The notes under the pieces are model-generated. The model worked only from the letters and a program-made list of their open reading frames with translations. It had not been told where the DNA came from and ran no database searches. The position numbers were made by a program, and so were the translations under genes. 5,825 nucleotides of DNA from Clostridia bacterium (GTDB lineage Bacteria > Bacillota > Clostridia > Peptostreptococcales > Anaerovoracaceae): positions 1 to 5,825 of the forward strand of contig BNUG01000085.1 of assembly GCA_025997195.1 (NCBI GenBank), written 5' to 3'. Shown here one piece after another: positions 1-5,606 of this stretch. How positions within the stretch are numbered: the first letter of the stretch is position 1; each line of letters begins with the position of its first letter.

Positions 1-113
1 AATTGAATTTAATGAATCTGCGTTTCGGCATGGTATTTCTGAGACAGATGTCAGAAATGCAGTGGAATCTTTCGTTTTTGATGAGGAAATGGACGGTTAT
101 TCAAATAAGTATA
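1..113 (+). repeat. Left arm of a perfect 113-bp inverted repeat
   Basis: Every base from 1 to 113 equals the reverse complement of 2104 down to 1992 (position k pairs with 2105-k). Identity stops abruptly at 114: here the sequence goes on as CGGCGATTTCG, whereas the other copy goes on as TGTTATTGGGG. The left limit is unknown because the window opens inside the repeat. The arm holds codons 3-39 of the toxin-like gene in sense orientation and butts directly onto the interior of the DUF47 gene. Identity without one mismatch suggests either a very recent duplication or a fold-back artefact. Confidence 0.97.
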
Positions 114-196
114 CGGCGATTTCGAGGGCTGACGCCGGCGTCCCCGATGATTTCGATAATTTTGTCATTGATCGTTTTAGATTTTTTGAAATTTGA
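2..196 (+). pseudogene. 5' fragment of toxin-like gene fused to antisense DUF47 sequence
   Basis: This is the second, truncated copy of the toxin-like gene found at 1903-2109. Codons run in frame from base 2 (IEFNESAFRHGISE...) to about base 112 and match residues 3-39 of that gene exactly. After base 113 the frame enters DNA that is antisense to the DUF47 gene and continues for some 27 unrelated codons to a TGA at 194-196. The start codon would lie just outside the window. It has no toxin C-terminal half and no antitoxin beside it, so it is most likely non-functional, or purely a product of the inverted junction. Confidence 0.7.
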
Positions 197-598
197 AAAA
201 TCCTCCATGGTTTCACGCAGCGCTTCGCAGGTTTTCACGACAACATCGGCGATCACCAACGCGTCTTTGCGAACCTGCTGGATATTCAGCATATATAACC
301 GCTGCAACACATCCTCGATTTTGTCTGTTACCGTGTCGATGGCCTCGCTCATTGCCATGATGTCTTCGCGCTCGATCGGCGGAACAAATTCCGCCGAGAG
401 TAATTTCACCATTTGATGGCGTGAAACGTCGCCGTCATGTTCAATGGAATGCATTTTTTCCATGTCGGCTTCAATACGTTCTACACGATAGTCGCCCAGA
501 ATCTCACGCAGAAAGATCGCGGCGTCACACGAAAATCCGGTCGTCTCCACAAAGATGTCATAATACCGTTCCTGCTTCTTTTTGCCCAATGCGCTCAT
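101..598 (-). CDS. DUF47 / PhoU-like phosphate transport regulator, 3'-truncated
   Basis: An all-helical cytoplasmic protein of the DUF47 (PhoU-related) family; members usually sit beside PiT-type inorganic phosphate transporters and are thought to modulate them. Seen here: an EHDGD motif at residues 53-57 and PPIEREDI at 73-80, the family hallmark, followed by a helix with D88, D92 and E95. The second ExxxD motif is at 149-153 (EIIGD). These two ExxxD motifs are the expected metal-binding positions of PhoU-type bundles. Homology seems to run to about residue 162 (base 113), exactly where the inverted toxin copy begins; the last three residues and stop come from that copy. Family proteins are about 205 residues, so roughly 40 C-terminal residues are missing. 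The ATG at 598 lies 5 nt after the trxB stop, with a GGAGAG ribosome site inside the last trxB codons, implying coupled translation. Family assignment is firm; the exact role is inferred. Confidence 0.85.
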   Translation of the reverse strand: MSALGKKKQERYYDIFVETTGFSCDAAIFLREILGDYRVERIEADMEKMHSIEHDGDVSRHQMVKLLSAEFVPPIEREDIMAMSEAIDTVTDKIEDVLQRLYMLNIQQVRKDALVIADVVVKTCEALRETMEDFSNFKKSKTINDKIIEIIGDAGVSPRNRRILI

Positions 599-603
599 TT
601 ATT

Positions 604-1587
604 TCACTCTCCGTTCTCCAAGATATACTTCTCCGCGTTGATCGCCGCGATGGCGCCGTCAGCAGCGGCCGTCACGATCTGCCGCAGTTTTTTCACGCGC
701 ACATCGCCCGCCGCGAAAACGCCGGGGATATTCGTCCGCATCTCCTCATCCGCGTAGATATAGCCATGATCGTTCGTATCAACAAAAGGCGAAAACATCT
801 CCGTATGCGCGGACTGTCCGGCAAAGATGAAAACGCCGAAGTTCTCGCCTTCCTTTGCCGCGATCTCGCCGCGCTCACCCGTCTTCACATTTTCCGTTTC
901 GATCTTCGTCAGCAGGGATTCGCCGCCAAGATTCGTCACGACAGTATCGAGCAAAAAACGAATCTTCGGATCACGCTCCGCTTTTTCAACAATGCTCCTT
1001 GCCGCCCGGAACGTATCGCGCCGATGAATGATCGTGACCTCGCGCGCAAACTTCGCCAGATACAAAGCCTCTTCCACCGCACTGTCGCCGCCGCCCACCA
1101 CAAAAACCGGAAGCCCCGAAAAAAACGGCCCGTCGCAAACCGCGCAGTAAGATACGCCAAGTCCGGCAAATTCCGTCTCTCCGGGAACCCCGAGTTTCGC
1201 CGGTTCACTGCCCGTAGCGATGATGATCGTACGCCCGCTATACGTCTTATCACCAAGCAAAACGTCCTTAACAGGCCCGATCAAATTGACCGCCGCCACC
1301 TCACCCGAAACTTTTTCCACCCCAAATCGATCCGCATGCGCGGAAATCCGCGCCGCAAACTCAGCCCCCGTCTCACCCGCGATTCCACCAGGATAGTTTT
1401 CGATTTCACCGGTCTGAAACGGCGTCCCCCCGTAAGCCCCCCGTTCAATCACAAGCGCTTTGAGCGAAGACCGCCCAGCATAAATCGCCGCCGAAAGCCC
1501 CGCCGGCCCGCCGCCAATAATGATCACATCATAAAGCGCGTCCGCCCCGGCATCCGAACGATACCGACCCACCGAATCTGAATCCAT
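604..1587 (-). CDS. trxB: Thioredoxin reductase (NADPH, FAD flavoprotein)
   Basis: A cytoplasmic flavoenzyme that passes electrons from NADPH through FAD and a redox-active disulfide to thioredoxin. Its 327 residues contain, in order: the FAD dinucleotide motif GGGPAG (25-30); GEIENYPG (60-67); ATGSEP (124-129); the catalytic pair C148 and C151 in CAVCDG; the NADPH-binding GGGDSA (165-170) and HRRDTFRA (188-195); and the closing FAD motif AAGDVR (292-297). Retention of both NADPH motifs argues against the NADPH-independent ferredoxin/flavin-type reductases of some clostridia. A non-family tail of about 18 residues precedes YDVIIIGGG; no internal Met offers a later start, and a GGGGA element stands upstream of the ATG at 1587. 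The gene begins 26 nt after the antitoxin gene and is followed by DUF47 after 5 nt. The long frame on the opposite strand is a shadow. Length and motifs indicate an intact enzyme. Confidence 0.97.
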   Translation of the reverse strand: MDSDSVGRYRSDAGADALYDVIIIGGGPAGLSAAIYAGRSSLKALVIERGAYGGTPFQTGEIENYPGGIAGETGAEFAARISAHADRFGVEKVSGEVAAVNLIGPVKDVLLGDKTYSGRTIIIATGSEPAKLGVPGETEFAGLGVSYCAVCDGPFFSGLPVFVVGGGDSAVEEALYLAKFAREVTIIHRRDTFRAARSIVEKAERDPKIRFLLDTVVTNLGGESLLTKIETENVKTGERGEIAAKEGENFGVFIFAGQSAHTEMFSPFVDTNDHGYIYADEEMRTNIPGVFAAGDVRVKKLRQIVTAAADGAIAAINAEKYILENGE

Positions 1588-1613
1588 CGTTATATCCCCA
1601 CTTTCAAACTTCG

Positions 1614-1856
1614 TTACTCGGCAACTTGCGCAGCCGCTATTAATTCATTTCTTACCATCTCTGAAATGAGTTCCGTGGGAGATTTTTTCGTTGCCCTCGC
1701 TTTCGCCATAATATATCTTCCGGAGAAATCATCCAGAGGCACCATGATTTCTTTCTGCCGTGCAAATACACCCGGCTTGCCTGAATTGAATGTCGGCGTT
1801 GTTTCTGTCAATAACTCATCGAGTTTTTTTGCTTCCTCTTCTGTCATATACATCAT
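1614..1856 (-). CDS. Putative ribbon-helix-helix antitoxin of a type II toxin-antitoxin pair
   Basis: A small 80-residue protein, recognised by architecture rather than by a named family. Residues 1-35 are polar, with an acidic start (MTEEEAKKLDELL), fitting a toxin-binding arm. The C-terminal half has the pattern of a ribbon-helix-helix DNA-binding unit: a strand (KEIMVPLD, about 35-42), helix one (SGRYIMAKARATKK), a turn (SP) and helix two (TELISEMVRNELIAAA). It lies directly behind the toxin-like gene, an order also seen in BrnT/BrnA and HicA/HicB modules. ATG codons at 1856, 1853 and 1847 are all possible; the AGGTGA site at 1861-1866 best serves 1856 or 1853. Inferred job: neutralise the toxin and repress the shared promoter. 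It could instead be a stand-alone regulator. An antitoxin role is probable but not proven. Confidence 0.65.
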   Translation of the reverse strand: MMYMTEEEAKKLDELLTETTPTFNSGKPGVFARQKEIMVPLDDFSGRYIMAKARATKKSPTELISEMVRNELIAAAQVAE

Positions 1857-1860
1857 CTTA

Positions 1861-1866
1861 TCACCT
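1861..1866 (-). promoter_or_regulatory. Antitoxin ribosome binding site overlapping the restored toxin stop
   Basis: On the minus strand AGGTGA precedes the antitoxin ATG at 1856 by 4 nt and the ATG at 1853 by 7 nt. It overlaps the TAG (1867-1865) that would end the toxin in its −1 frame. In the intact arrangement ribosomes finishing the toxin would stop on this site, which fits translational coupling of toxin and antitoxin. Confidence 0.55.
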
Positions 1867-1927
1867 ACTTTTCAAGCAGTTTCAGAAATTCTTTTCGGCA
1901 TTTCATTGCATGAAAGACCTTAATACT
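1865..1927 (-). other. Out-of-frame C-terminal tail of the toxin-like gene
   Basis: In the −1 frame relative to the toxin-like reading frame, the minus strand encodes a 20-residue tail (SIKVFHAMKCRKEFLKLLEK) ending at TAG 1867-1865. It reads as a natural end for a small RelE/BrnT-like toxin and stops on the antitoxin ribosome site. The annotated frame instead ends early with LRSFMQ at TGA 1905-1903. One added A in the five-A run (1931-1927 on the minus strand), or a −1 slip there, would join the two into an 81-residue protein. Confidence 0.6.
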
Positions 1928-2109
1928 TTTTCATCAACGATATTGTACATTATCTCTATCAATAGTCCATTTACGTCAAACCCCAATAACATATACTTAT
2001 TTGAATAACCGTCCATTTCCTCATCAAAAACGAAAGATTCCACTGCATTTCTGACATCTGTCTCAGAAATACCATGCCGAAACGCAGATTCATTAAATTC
2101 AATTTCCAT
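1903..2109 (-). CDS. Small toxin-like protein (RelE/BrnT-like guess), apparently frameshifted
   Basis: The frame from ATG 2109 encodes 68 residues; a TTG at 2115 gives two more but sits too close to the GGTAAGGTAG ribosome-site region, so ATG is preferred. The protein shows HGISETDV (12-19), resembling the HGVS-type N-terminal motif of BrnT-like toxins, then a hydrophobic strand pair, KYMLLGFD and GLLIEIMYNIVDE (48-60), as in small RelE-fold ribonucleases. No catalytic residue can be assigned with certainty. The frame ends at LRSFMQ soon after a five-A run, while a convincing tail continues in the −1 frame to 1865. The gene is therefore a pseudogene, a slippage-expressed gene, or carries a sequencing error. 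Together with the downstream antitoxin it forms an AT-rich pair: GC is about 27-33% over 1921-2040, against about 67% in a 60-base sample inside trxB. This suggests horizontal acquisition. Confidence 0.6.
   Translation of the reverse strand: MEIEFNESAFRHGISETDVRNAVESFVFDEEMDGYSNKYMLLGFDVNGLLIEIMYNIVDEKVLRSFMQ
1992..2104 (-). repeat. Right arm of the 113-bp inverted repeat
   Basis: The exact reverse complement of bases 1-113. Here it lies inside an otherwise continuous toxin-like gene and runs on without a break on both sides (ATGGA before it, TGTTATTGGGG after it in minus-strand sense), so this arm is likely the original context and the left arm the derived copy. The two arms enclose 1878 bp holding the toxin 3' end, the antitoxin gene, trxB and most of the DUF47 gene. 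Confidence 0.97.
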
Positions 2110-2115
2110 ATACAA

Positions 2116-2302
2116 CTACCTTACCTGCCTTTTACTTCATAAGCAATAATATCATACGGCCTATCCGTCTGGCAACGCGAGTGCAATATCCGATCCCCGC
2201 CATAGACCATCGACAAAATGATGGAAAATGCGACGCATCTGCTAGAAAGACTGCTGGAAGCTAATCTCTGACAATCAAATCACAGGAACGGTCGATCGTA
2301 GC
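2116..2302. other. Spacer between trpF and the toxin-antitoxin pair; possible gene remnants
   Basis: A 187-nt gap with no confident gene. On the minus strand one frame is open from about 2279 to a TAA at 2123-2121 (52 codons) and ends in the protein-like stretch DRILHSRCQTDRPYDIIAYE. An overlapping minus frame, 2238-2161, encodes 25 residues (MRRIFHHFVDGLWRGSDIAL and so on). On the plus strand 2218-2271 encodes 17 residues (MMENATHLLERLLEANL). None has a clear ribosome site and none was recognised; they may be decayed gene ends or chance. No hairpin with a T-tract was found after trpF, and trpB does not start here. Confidence 0.4.
2146..2175 (-). promoter_or_regulatory. Candidate promoter for the toxin-antitoxin pair
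   Basis: On the minus strand, TTGCCA (2175-2170) is followed after 18 nt by TATTAT (2151-2146), a fair match to a sigma-70-type -35/-10 pair. It lies about 37 nt upstream of the toxin ATG at 2109. The pattern fits a separate promoter for the toxin-antitoxin pair, but the match is imperfect and AT-rich DNA gives such hits by chance. Confidence 0.3.
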
Positions 2303-2998
2303 CTATTCTGCCTGCCGTACAGCCTTCACAAATTTCTTGATTTTCCCGGAGTCTTTGACGCGATTTGTTTCGACACCGCTGCTGACGTCTACGCCGAAAA
2401 ATCGAGTGCTTGCGGCGAAAGCCGCGAGATCCCGCATCTGCGCAAGCACTTCTGTGATGTTCTCCGCATCCAATCCGCCCGCGAGAAAGAATGGGGTATC
2501 GGGCAGCGCACCATTCGCGGCGGCATCCCGGATCACACGATGATCGAAGGTCTCCCCTGTCCCCCCGGCACCATTGTCAAATAAGAGTATATCAACAGAG
2601 CACCCAGGAGACACAAGGGGGACGCTTCCTTTTGTATTATCTGTGTTTGAAATCGACACGGCTTTCAGGATCGTGGTATCCGGTAGCTTCTTTCTTAGGG
2701 TATCGACATAGGCCGCGTCTTCGTGTCCGTGCAACTGTACGGCGCCGATCGTACCTTTCCTTGCCAACTCTGCGATAAATCCGGGATCTGCGTCCACGAA
2801 GACGCCGACCGTGATGATGCGCGGATCTATTATGCTCCGCAAGACACACGCCTGTTCCGGCGTCACATAGCGATGACTTTTTTCCGCGAAAACAAAACCG
2901 GCATAGTCCGGGAGCGTTTCATTCAATACGGACACATCTTCTTCCCGGAAGATGCCGCAAATTTTGATTTTGGGCGGTTGCTGTGAGGTCGCACTCAT
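2303..2998 (-). CDS. trpF: Phosphoribosylanthranilate isomerase
   Basis: Catalyses the Amadori rearrangement of phosphoribosylanthranilate to CdRP in tryptophan synthesis; a cytoplasmic single-domain TIM barrel. Its 231 residues show KICGI (12-16) with the catalytic base C14, GFVFAEKSHRYV (34-45), VGVFVDAD (64-71), VQLHGHED (87-94), the catalytic acid D141 in FDNGAGGTGETFD (140-152), FFLAGGLDAENI (170-181) and GVDVSSGVE (202-210), the last glycine-rich parts forming the phosphate site. It is slightly longer than typical (about 200-210) through a short N-terminal lead and a loop near 118-132. The ATG at 2998 follows the trpC stop by 7 nt, with a modest GGATGA ribosome site inside the end of trpC. 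All key residues are present, so the enzyme should be active. It is the last trp gene here, since trpB and trpA do not follow. Confidence 0.96.
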   Translation of the reverse strand: MSATSQQPPKIKICGIFREEDVSVLNETLPDYAGFVFAEKSHRYVTPEQACVLRSIIDPRIITVGVFVDADPGFIAELARKGTIGAVQLHGHEDAAYVDTLRKKLPDTTILKAVSISNTDNTKGSVPLVSPGCSVDILLFDNGAGGTGETFDHRVIRDAAANGALPDTPFFLAGGLDAENITEVLAQMRDLAAFAASTRFFGVDVSSGVETNRVKDSGKIKKFVKAVRQAE

Positions 2999-3005
2999 TT
3001 TCTGA

Positions 3006-3830
3006 TCATCCGTGTGATTCCCCGCGCCCGCGCAAGGCCTTTAGTGCGGCGGCCTTGTCCTCCGCGCGCATCAGTACTTCGCCGATGAGGACGGCGTTTG
3101 CACCGGCTTCTCCCATCGCGCGTACATCTTCCGCAGTCTTTATGCCTGACTCCGCCACAAAAATCGTTCCGTCCGGAACGAAGTCCCGCAGCCTCGCCGT
3201 CAGTCCGGTATCAACATCAAAGGTCTTCAGATCCCGGTTGTTGACGCCGATCACGCGGGCGCCCGCGTGTACCGCGTGGTTCGCCTCCGTCTCGTCATGG
3301 ACTTCAACCAATGCGCCGAGTCCAAGCTGTGTTGCTGTTTCCAAATACAAGGACAGCTTTTCTTTCAGCAGAGAAACGATGAGAAGCACGGCAGATGCCC
3401 CAAGCACTTTTGTCTGGTAGATCTGATACAGATCAACGATGAAATCCTTACGCAGCACCGGCACCTTTACGGCTTTTGCGACATCCTCGAGATACACATC
3501 GCTGCCGAGAAAACGCGTCGGCTCCGTCAGCACCGAAATCGCATCGGCACCCGCTGTTTCATATTCTTTTGCGATCTCAAGATAAGGAAAAGCTTCCGCA
3601 ATTACGCCTTTCGACGGCGAGGCCTTTTTCACTTCGCAGATGAAAGACATGCCCGGCAAAGCAAGCGCCGACTCAAAGCGATTCTTCCCGGTGCCACGGC
3701 TGTATCTGTGGCTTTCCGTCGCCGAGATTTCTTCGGCGCGGACTCGCATTTCCTTCTCGGGAATCCGCTCCTTATCCTGCGCCACGCGCCCTGCCGCACT
3801 GTCCGCCAATTCATCTAATATCGTTGCCAT
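3006..3830 (-). CDS. trpC: Indole-3-glycerol phosphate synthase
   Basis: Closes the indole ring, converting CdRP to indole-3-glycerol phosphate with loss of CO2 and water; a cytoplasmic TIM barrel. Numbered from the ATG at 3830 (274 residues), it shows CEVKKASPSKG (65-75) with E66 and K68, VLTEPTRFLGS (100-110), PVLRKDFIVDLYQIYQ (124-139) with catalytic K128, LVEVHDE (174-180) with E176, IGVNNRDL (194-201), VAESGI (225-230) and AVLIGEVLMR (246-255). These match the active-site and phosphate-binding positions of the family. The frame also has an ATG at 3884 that would add 18 residues (starting MTKKAAQND). I prefer 3830 because MATILDEL resembles the usual family start, an AGGA site lies 5 nt before it, and the extension is unlike the family. 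It is monofunctional, since trpF is a separate gene. Confidence 0.95.
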   Translation of the reverse strand: MATILDELADSAAGRVAQDKERIPEKEMRVRAEEISATESHRYSRGTGKNRFESALALPGMSFICEVKKASPSKGVIAEAFPYLEIAKEYETAGADAISVLTEPTRFLGSDVYLEDVAKAVKVPVLRKDFIVDLYQIYQTKVLGASAVLLIVSLLKEKLSLYLETATQLGLGALVEVHDETEANHAVHAGARVIGVNNRDLKTFDVDTGLTARLRDFVPDGTIFVAESGIKTAEDVRAMGEAGANAVLIGEVLMRAEDKAAALKALRGRGESHG

Positions 3831-3835
3831 AATTT

Positions 3836-3839
3836 TCCT
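3836..3839 (-). promoter_or_regulatory. Ribosome binding site deciding the trpC start
   Basis: AGGA on the minus strand lies 5 nt before the ATG at 3830. The alternative ATG at 3884 has only a weak GGGA about 9 nt upstream. This favours the shorter protein and leaves an 86-nt gap after trpD. Confidence 0.5.
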
Positions 3840-3916
3840 GTCCGTACCGCCTGCTCCGTCATTCTGCGCCGCCTTCTTCGTCATAGCTGTATTCCCGCTT
3901 CTGATTCTATTTTACG

Positions 3917-4924
3917 TTATTCATTCGACAACCGCACGAAGCGTTCGAGTTGCGCAAGCGCCTTGCCACTGTCGATCGTCTCCGCCGCGATGCCGATCGC
4001 TTCTTCCAGCGCGACTTCGGGGTGCCCGATATGGATCGCCGCCGCCGAGTTCAGTAAGACCGCGTCACGCCTGGCGCCTTGCTCGCCCTTGAGCACCGCC
4101 CGCGTAATCTCCGCATTTTCCTGCGGCGACCCGCCGACCAAGGCGGCTTTGTCATGCAGTTTCATTCCGAATTGCTCCGGCTCAATCACAAAGGAACGCG
4201 TAAATCCGTTCCGGACTTCGCAAACGCTCGTGGGTGCACTGGCCGAGATTTCATCCAGCCCGTCCTGCCCGTATACGACACAGGCGTTCTTCACGCCAAG
4301 CTCGACAAGTACCTTGGCCATCGGTTCGACCAGATCCTCCTCGTAGACGCCAAGCAGTTCCATATTGGCGCCCGCAGGATTGACCAACGGCCCGAGAATA
4401 TTGAAGATCGTGCGAATACCGAGTTCCCCTCGAACCGGTGCCACATACTTCATCGCGATGTGATAGTTTTGCGCGAATAAGAAACACAGCCCGATCTCTT
4501 TGAGCAGCGCCACACTCTTTTCAGGCGGCACCGTGATATCGACGCCGAGCGCTTCGAGCACATCGGCCGCACCGGACTTGCTTGTGGCCGCACGGTTGCC
4601 GTGCTTTGCCACGGAGATTCCCGCTGCCGAGACAACGATCGCAGAGGTTGTCGAAATATTGAACGAGTTGGAATGATCTCCGCCCGTTCCGACAATCTCG
4701 AGCACATCCATATCGTGCAGCAGCCGGATACAGTGTTTGCGCATACCGAAAGCCGAGCCCGTGATCTCCGCCTGTGTCTCCCCTTTCACGCTCATCGCCG
4801 TCAAATAGGCAGCCATCTGAATGTCCGTTGCCTGCCCACTCATGATCTCGTCCATCACCTGCTCACAGGTCTCATACCCAAGATCCTCGCGCGACGCTAC
4901 TCTCTTGATTGCTTCTTTGATCAT
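3917..4924 (-). CDS. trpD: Anthranilate phosphoribosyltransferase
   Basis: Transfers the phosphoribosyl group of PRPP to anthranilate, the second step of the tryptophan branch; a cytoplasmic, normally dimeric enzyme of the type IV phosphoribosyltransferase fold. Its 335 residues match the family length. Visible motifs are GTGGDHSNSFNIST (79-92), the glycine-rich PRPP pyrophosphate-binding loop; KHGNRAATSKSGAADVLEAL (107-126); RTIFNILGPLVNPA (171-184); and DGLDEIS (221-227), whose acidic residues bind magnesium. The N-terminal helices include GYETCEQVMDEIMSG (16-30). It is separate from trpG rather than fused as in enterobacteria. The ATG shares one base with the trpG stop (TGATG), and the SD site is strong, so translation is probably coupled. 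No defect is seen. Confidence 0.97.
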   Translation of the reverse strand: MIKEAIKRVASREDLGYETCEQVMDEIMSGQATDIQMAAYLTAMSVKGETQAEITGSAFGMRKHCIRLLHDMDVLEIVGTGGDHSNSFNISTTSAIVVSAAGISVAKHGNRAATSKSGAADVLEALGVDITVPPEKSVALLKEIGLCFLFAQNYHIAMKYVAPVRGELGIRTIFNILGPLVNPAGANMELLGVYEEDLVEPMAKVLVELGVKNACVVYGQDGLDEISASAPTSVCEVRNGFTRSFVIEPEQFGMKLHDKAALVGGSPQENAEITRAVLKGEQGARRDAVLLNSAAAIHIGHPEVALEEAIGIAAETIDSGKALAQLERFVRLSNE

Positions 4925-5511
4925 CAGACCACCTCCAGGAAATTGCGCATGATTCGGTCGCCCTCGGGCGTCAGGATCGATTCGGGATGGAACTGCACCC
5001 CGAAGATCGCATAATCGCGGTGTGCCACCGCCATGACTTCATCGTCCTCGGTACGCGCGCGAATGCGTAACGTATCCGGCACCGTCTCTTCGAGCACCGC
5101 CAGCGAATGATAGCGGCCGACTTCAATGCGACCCGGAAGGCCTGCAAACAACTTGCTTGACGTGTCAATCTCTACCGTTGACACCTTTCCATGCATCAAC
5201 TCTTTCGCATAGGATACGGTCGCTCCAAAGGCTCCGCAGATCGCCTGATGTCCGAGGCAGACGCCAAACACGGGGATCCGAGCCGCTGCCCACTGGATGA
5301 GTTCGATGCAGACGCCGGCGTCTTCGGGCCGGCCCGGCCCCGGCGAAAGCACGATATGCGAGGGATTCATGCCGACCAGTTTTTGCGCGGAAAAATCATC
5401 GTTGCGCACGACGCGAATGTCTTCGTTGCTGCCCATCCCAAGCAGCTGCGTCCCGATCTGCTGGTACAGGTTGTACGAAAAACTATCGTAATTATCGACA
5501 AGCAAAATCAT
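4924..5511 (-). CDS. trpG: Anthranilate synthase component II, glutamine amidotransferase subunit
   Basis: A class I glutamine amidotransferase that releases ammonia from glutamine for the TrpE subunit to make anthranilate from chorismate. Its 195 residues are the expected length. It begins [15 protein letters not shown] and carries the oxyanion-loop motif [12 protein letters not shown] (55-66), the nucleophile C85 in GVCLGHQAI (83-91), and H175 and E177 in HPES (175-178), completing the Cys-His-Glu triad. MHGK (106-109) is also typical. The ATG at 5511 overlaps the trpE stop by 4 nt (ATGA), with a strong AAGGGGGTGA site at 5518-5527, so translation is coupled to trpE and a 1:1 complex is expected. 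The protein could also serve p-aminobenzoate synthesis as PabA, as TrpG does in some Firmicutes; its place among trp genes makes TrpG the main call. Confidence 0.96.
   Translation of the reverse strand: MILLVDNYDSFSYNLYQQIGTQLLGMGSNEDIRVVRNDDFSAQKLVGMNPSHIVLSPGPGRPEDAGVCIELIQWAAARIPVFGVCLGHQAICGAFGATVSYAKELMHGKVSTVEIDTSSKLFAGLPGRIEVGRYHSLAVLEETVPDTLRIRARTEDDEVMAVAHRDYAIFGVQFHPESILTPEGDRIMRNFLEVV
4929..4936 (-). promoter_or_regulatory. Strong ribosome binding site of trpD
   Basis: GGAGGTGG on the minus strand, a near-perfect anti-16S match lying inside the last codons of trpG. The core GGAGG ends 7 nt before the trpD ATG at 4924. It supports that start despite the one-base overlap of the two genes. 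Confidence 0.8.
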
Positions 5512-5606
5512 TTTGCTTCACCCCCTTCCTCGATGGCGTCGTAATCAAGCGGCTGCTCGACCCCTGCAGCTTCTTCGATCGCGCGGACAAAGATGCCGCC
5601 TGCGCG
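5508..5606 (-). pseudogene. trpE: C-terminal end of anthranilate synthase component I (trpE), minus-strand piece
   Basis: The minus strand directly before trpG encodes [14 protein letters not shown], which fits the last helix of TrpE proteins, then a short tail ending EEGGEAK and TGA at 5510-5508, overlapping the trpG ATG. Upstream of about 5606 this frame becomes unlike TrpE (REQCGDR...), while the plus strand becomes clearly TrpE. The true gene must continue upstream on the minus strand, but that part is absent, so only about 32 of the usual roughly 490-510 codons are here in native order. Position, overlap and sequence support the call; the fragment is cut by the inverted junction rather than by normal decay. 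Confidence 0.75.

Noticed and set aside
3..416. Plus-strand open frame spanning the left repeat and antisense DUF47
   Set aside because: It is in a different frame from the toxin fragment, crosses the inverted junction, and resembles no protein family.
421..1581. A long plus-strand open frame (386 codons) opposite trxB
   Set aside because: It lies antisense to a motif-complete trxB, is rich in Arg, Pro and His as expected for the shadow of a GC-rich gene, and has no recognisable domain.
2218..2271. Possible 17-residue plus-strand peptide MMENATHLLERLLEANL
   Set aside because: There is no ribosome site and no supporting neighbour; it is too short to claim as a gene.
2240..2302. Search for a rho-independent terminator after trpF
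   Set aside because: No stable GC-rich hairpin followed by a T-tract on the minus strand was found; only a small CGATCG palindrome is present.
3831..3884. N-terminal 18-residue extension of TrpC from the ATG at 3884
   Set aside because: It has a weak ribosome site and no family similarity, while the ATG at 3830 has a well-placed AGGA and a family-like start; the longer form cannot be fully excluded.
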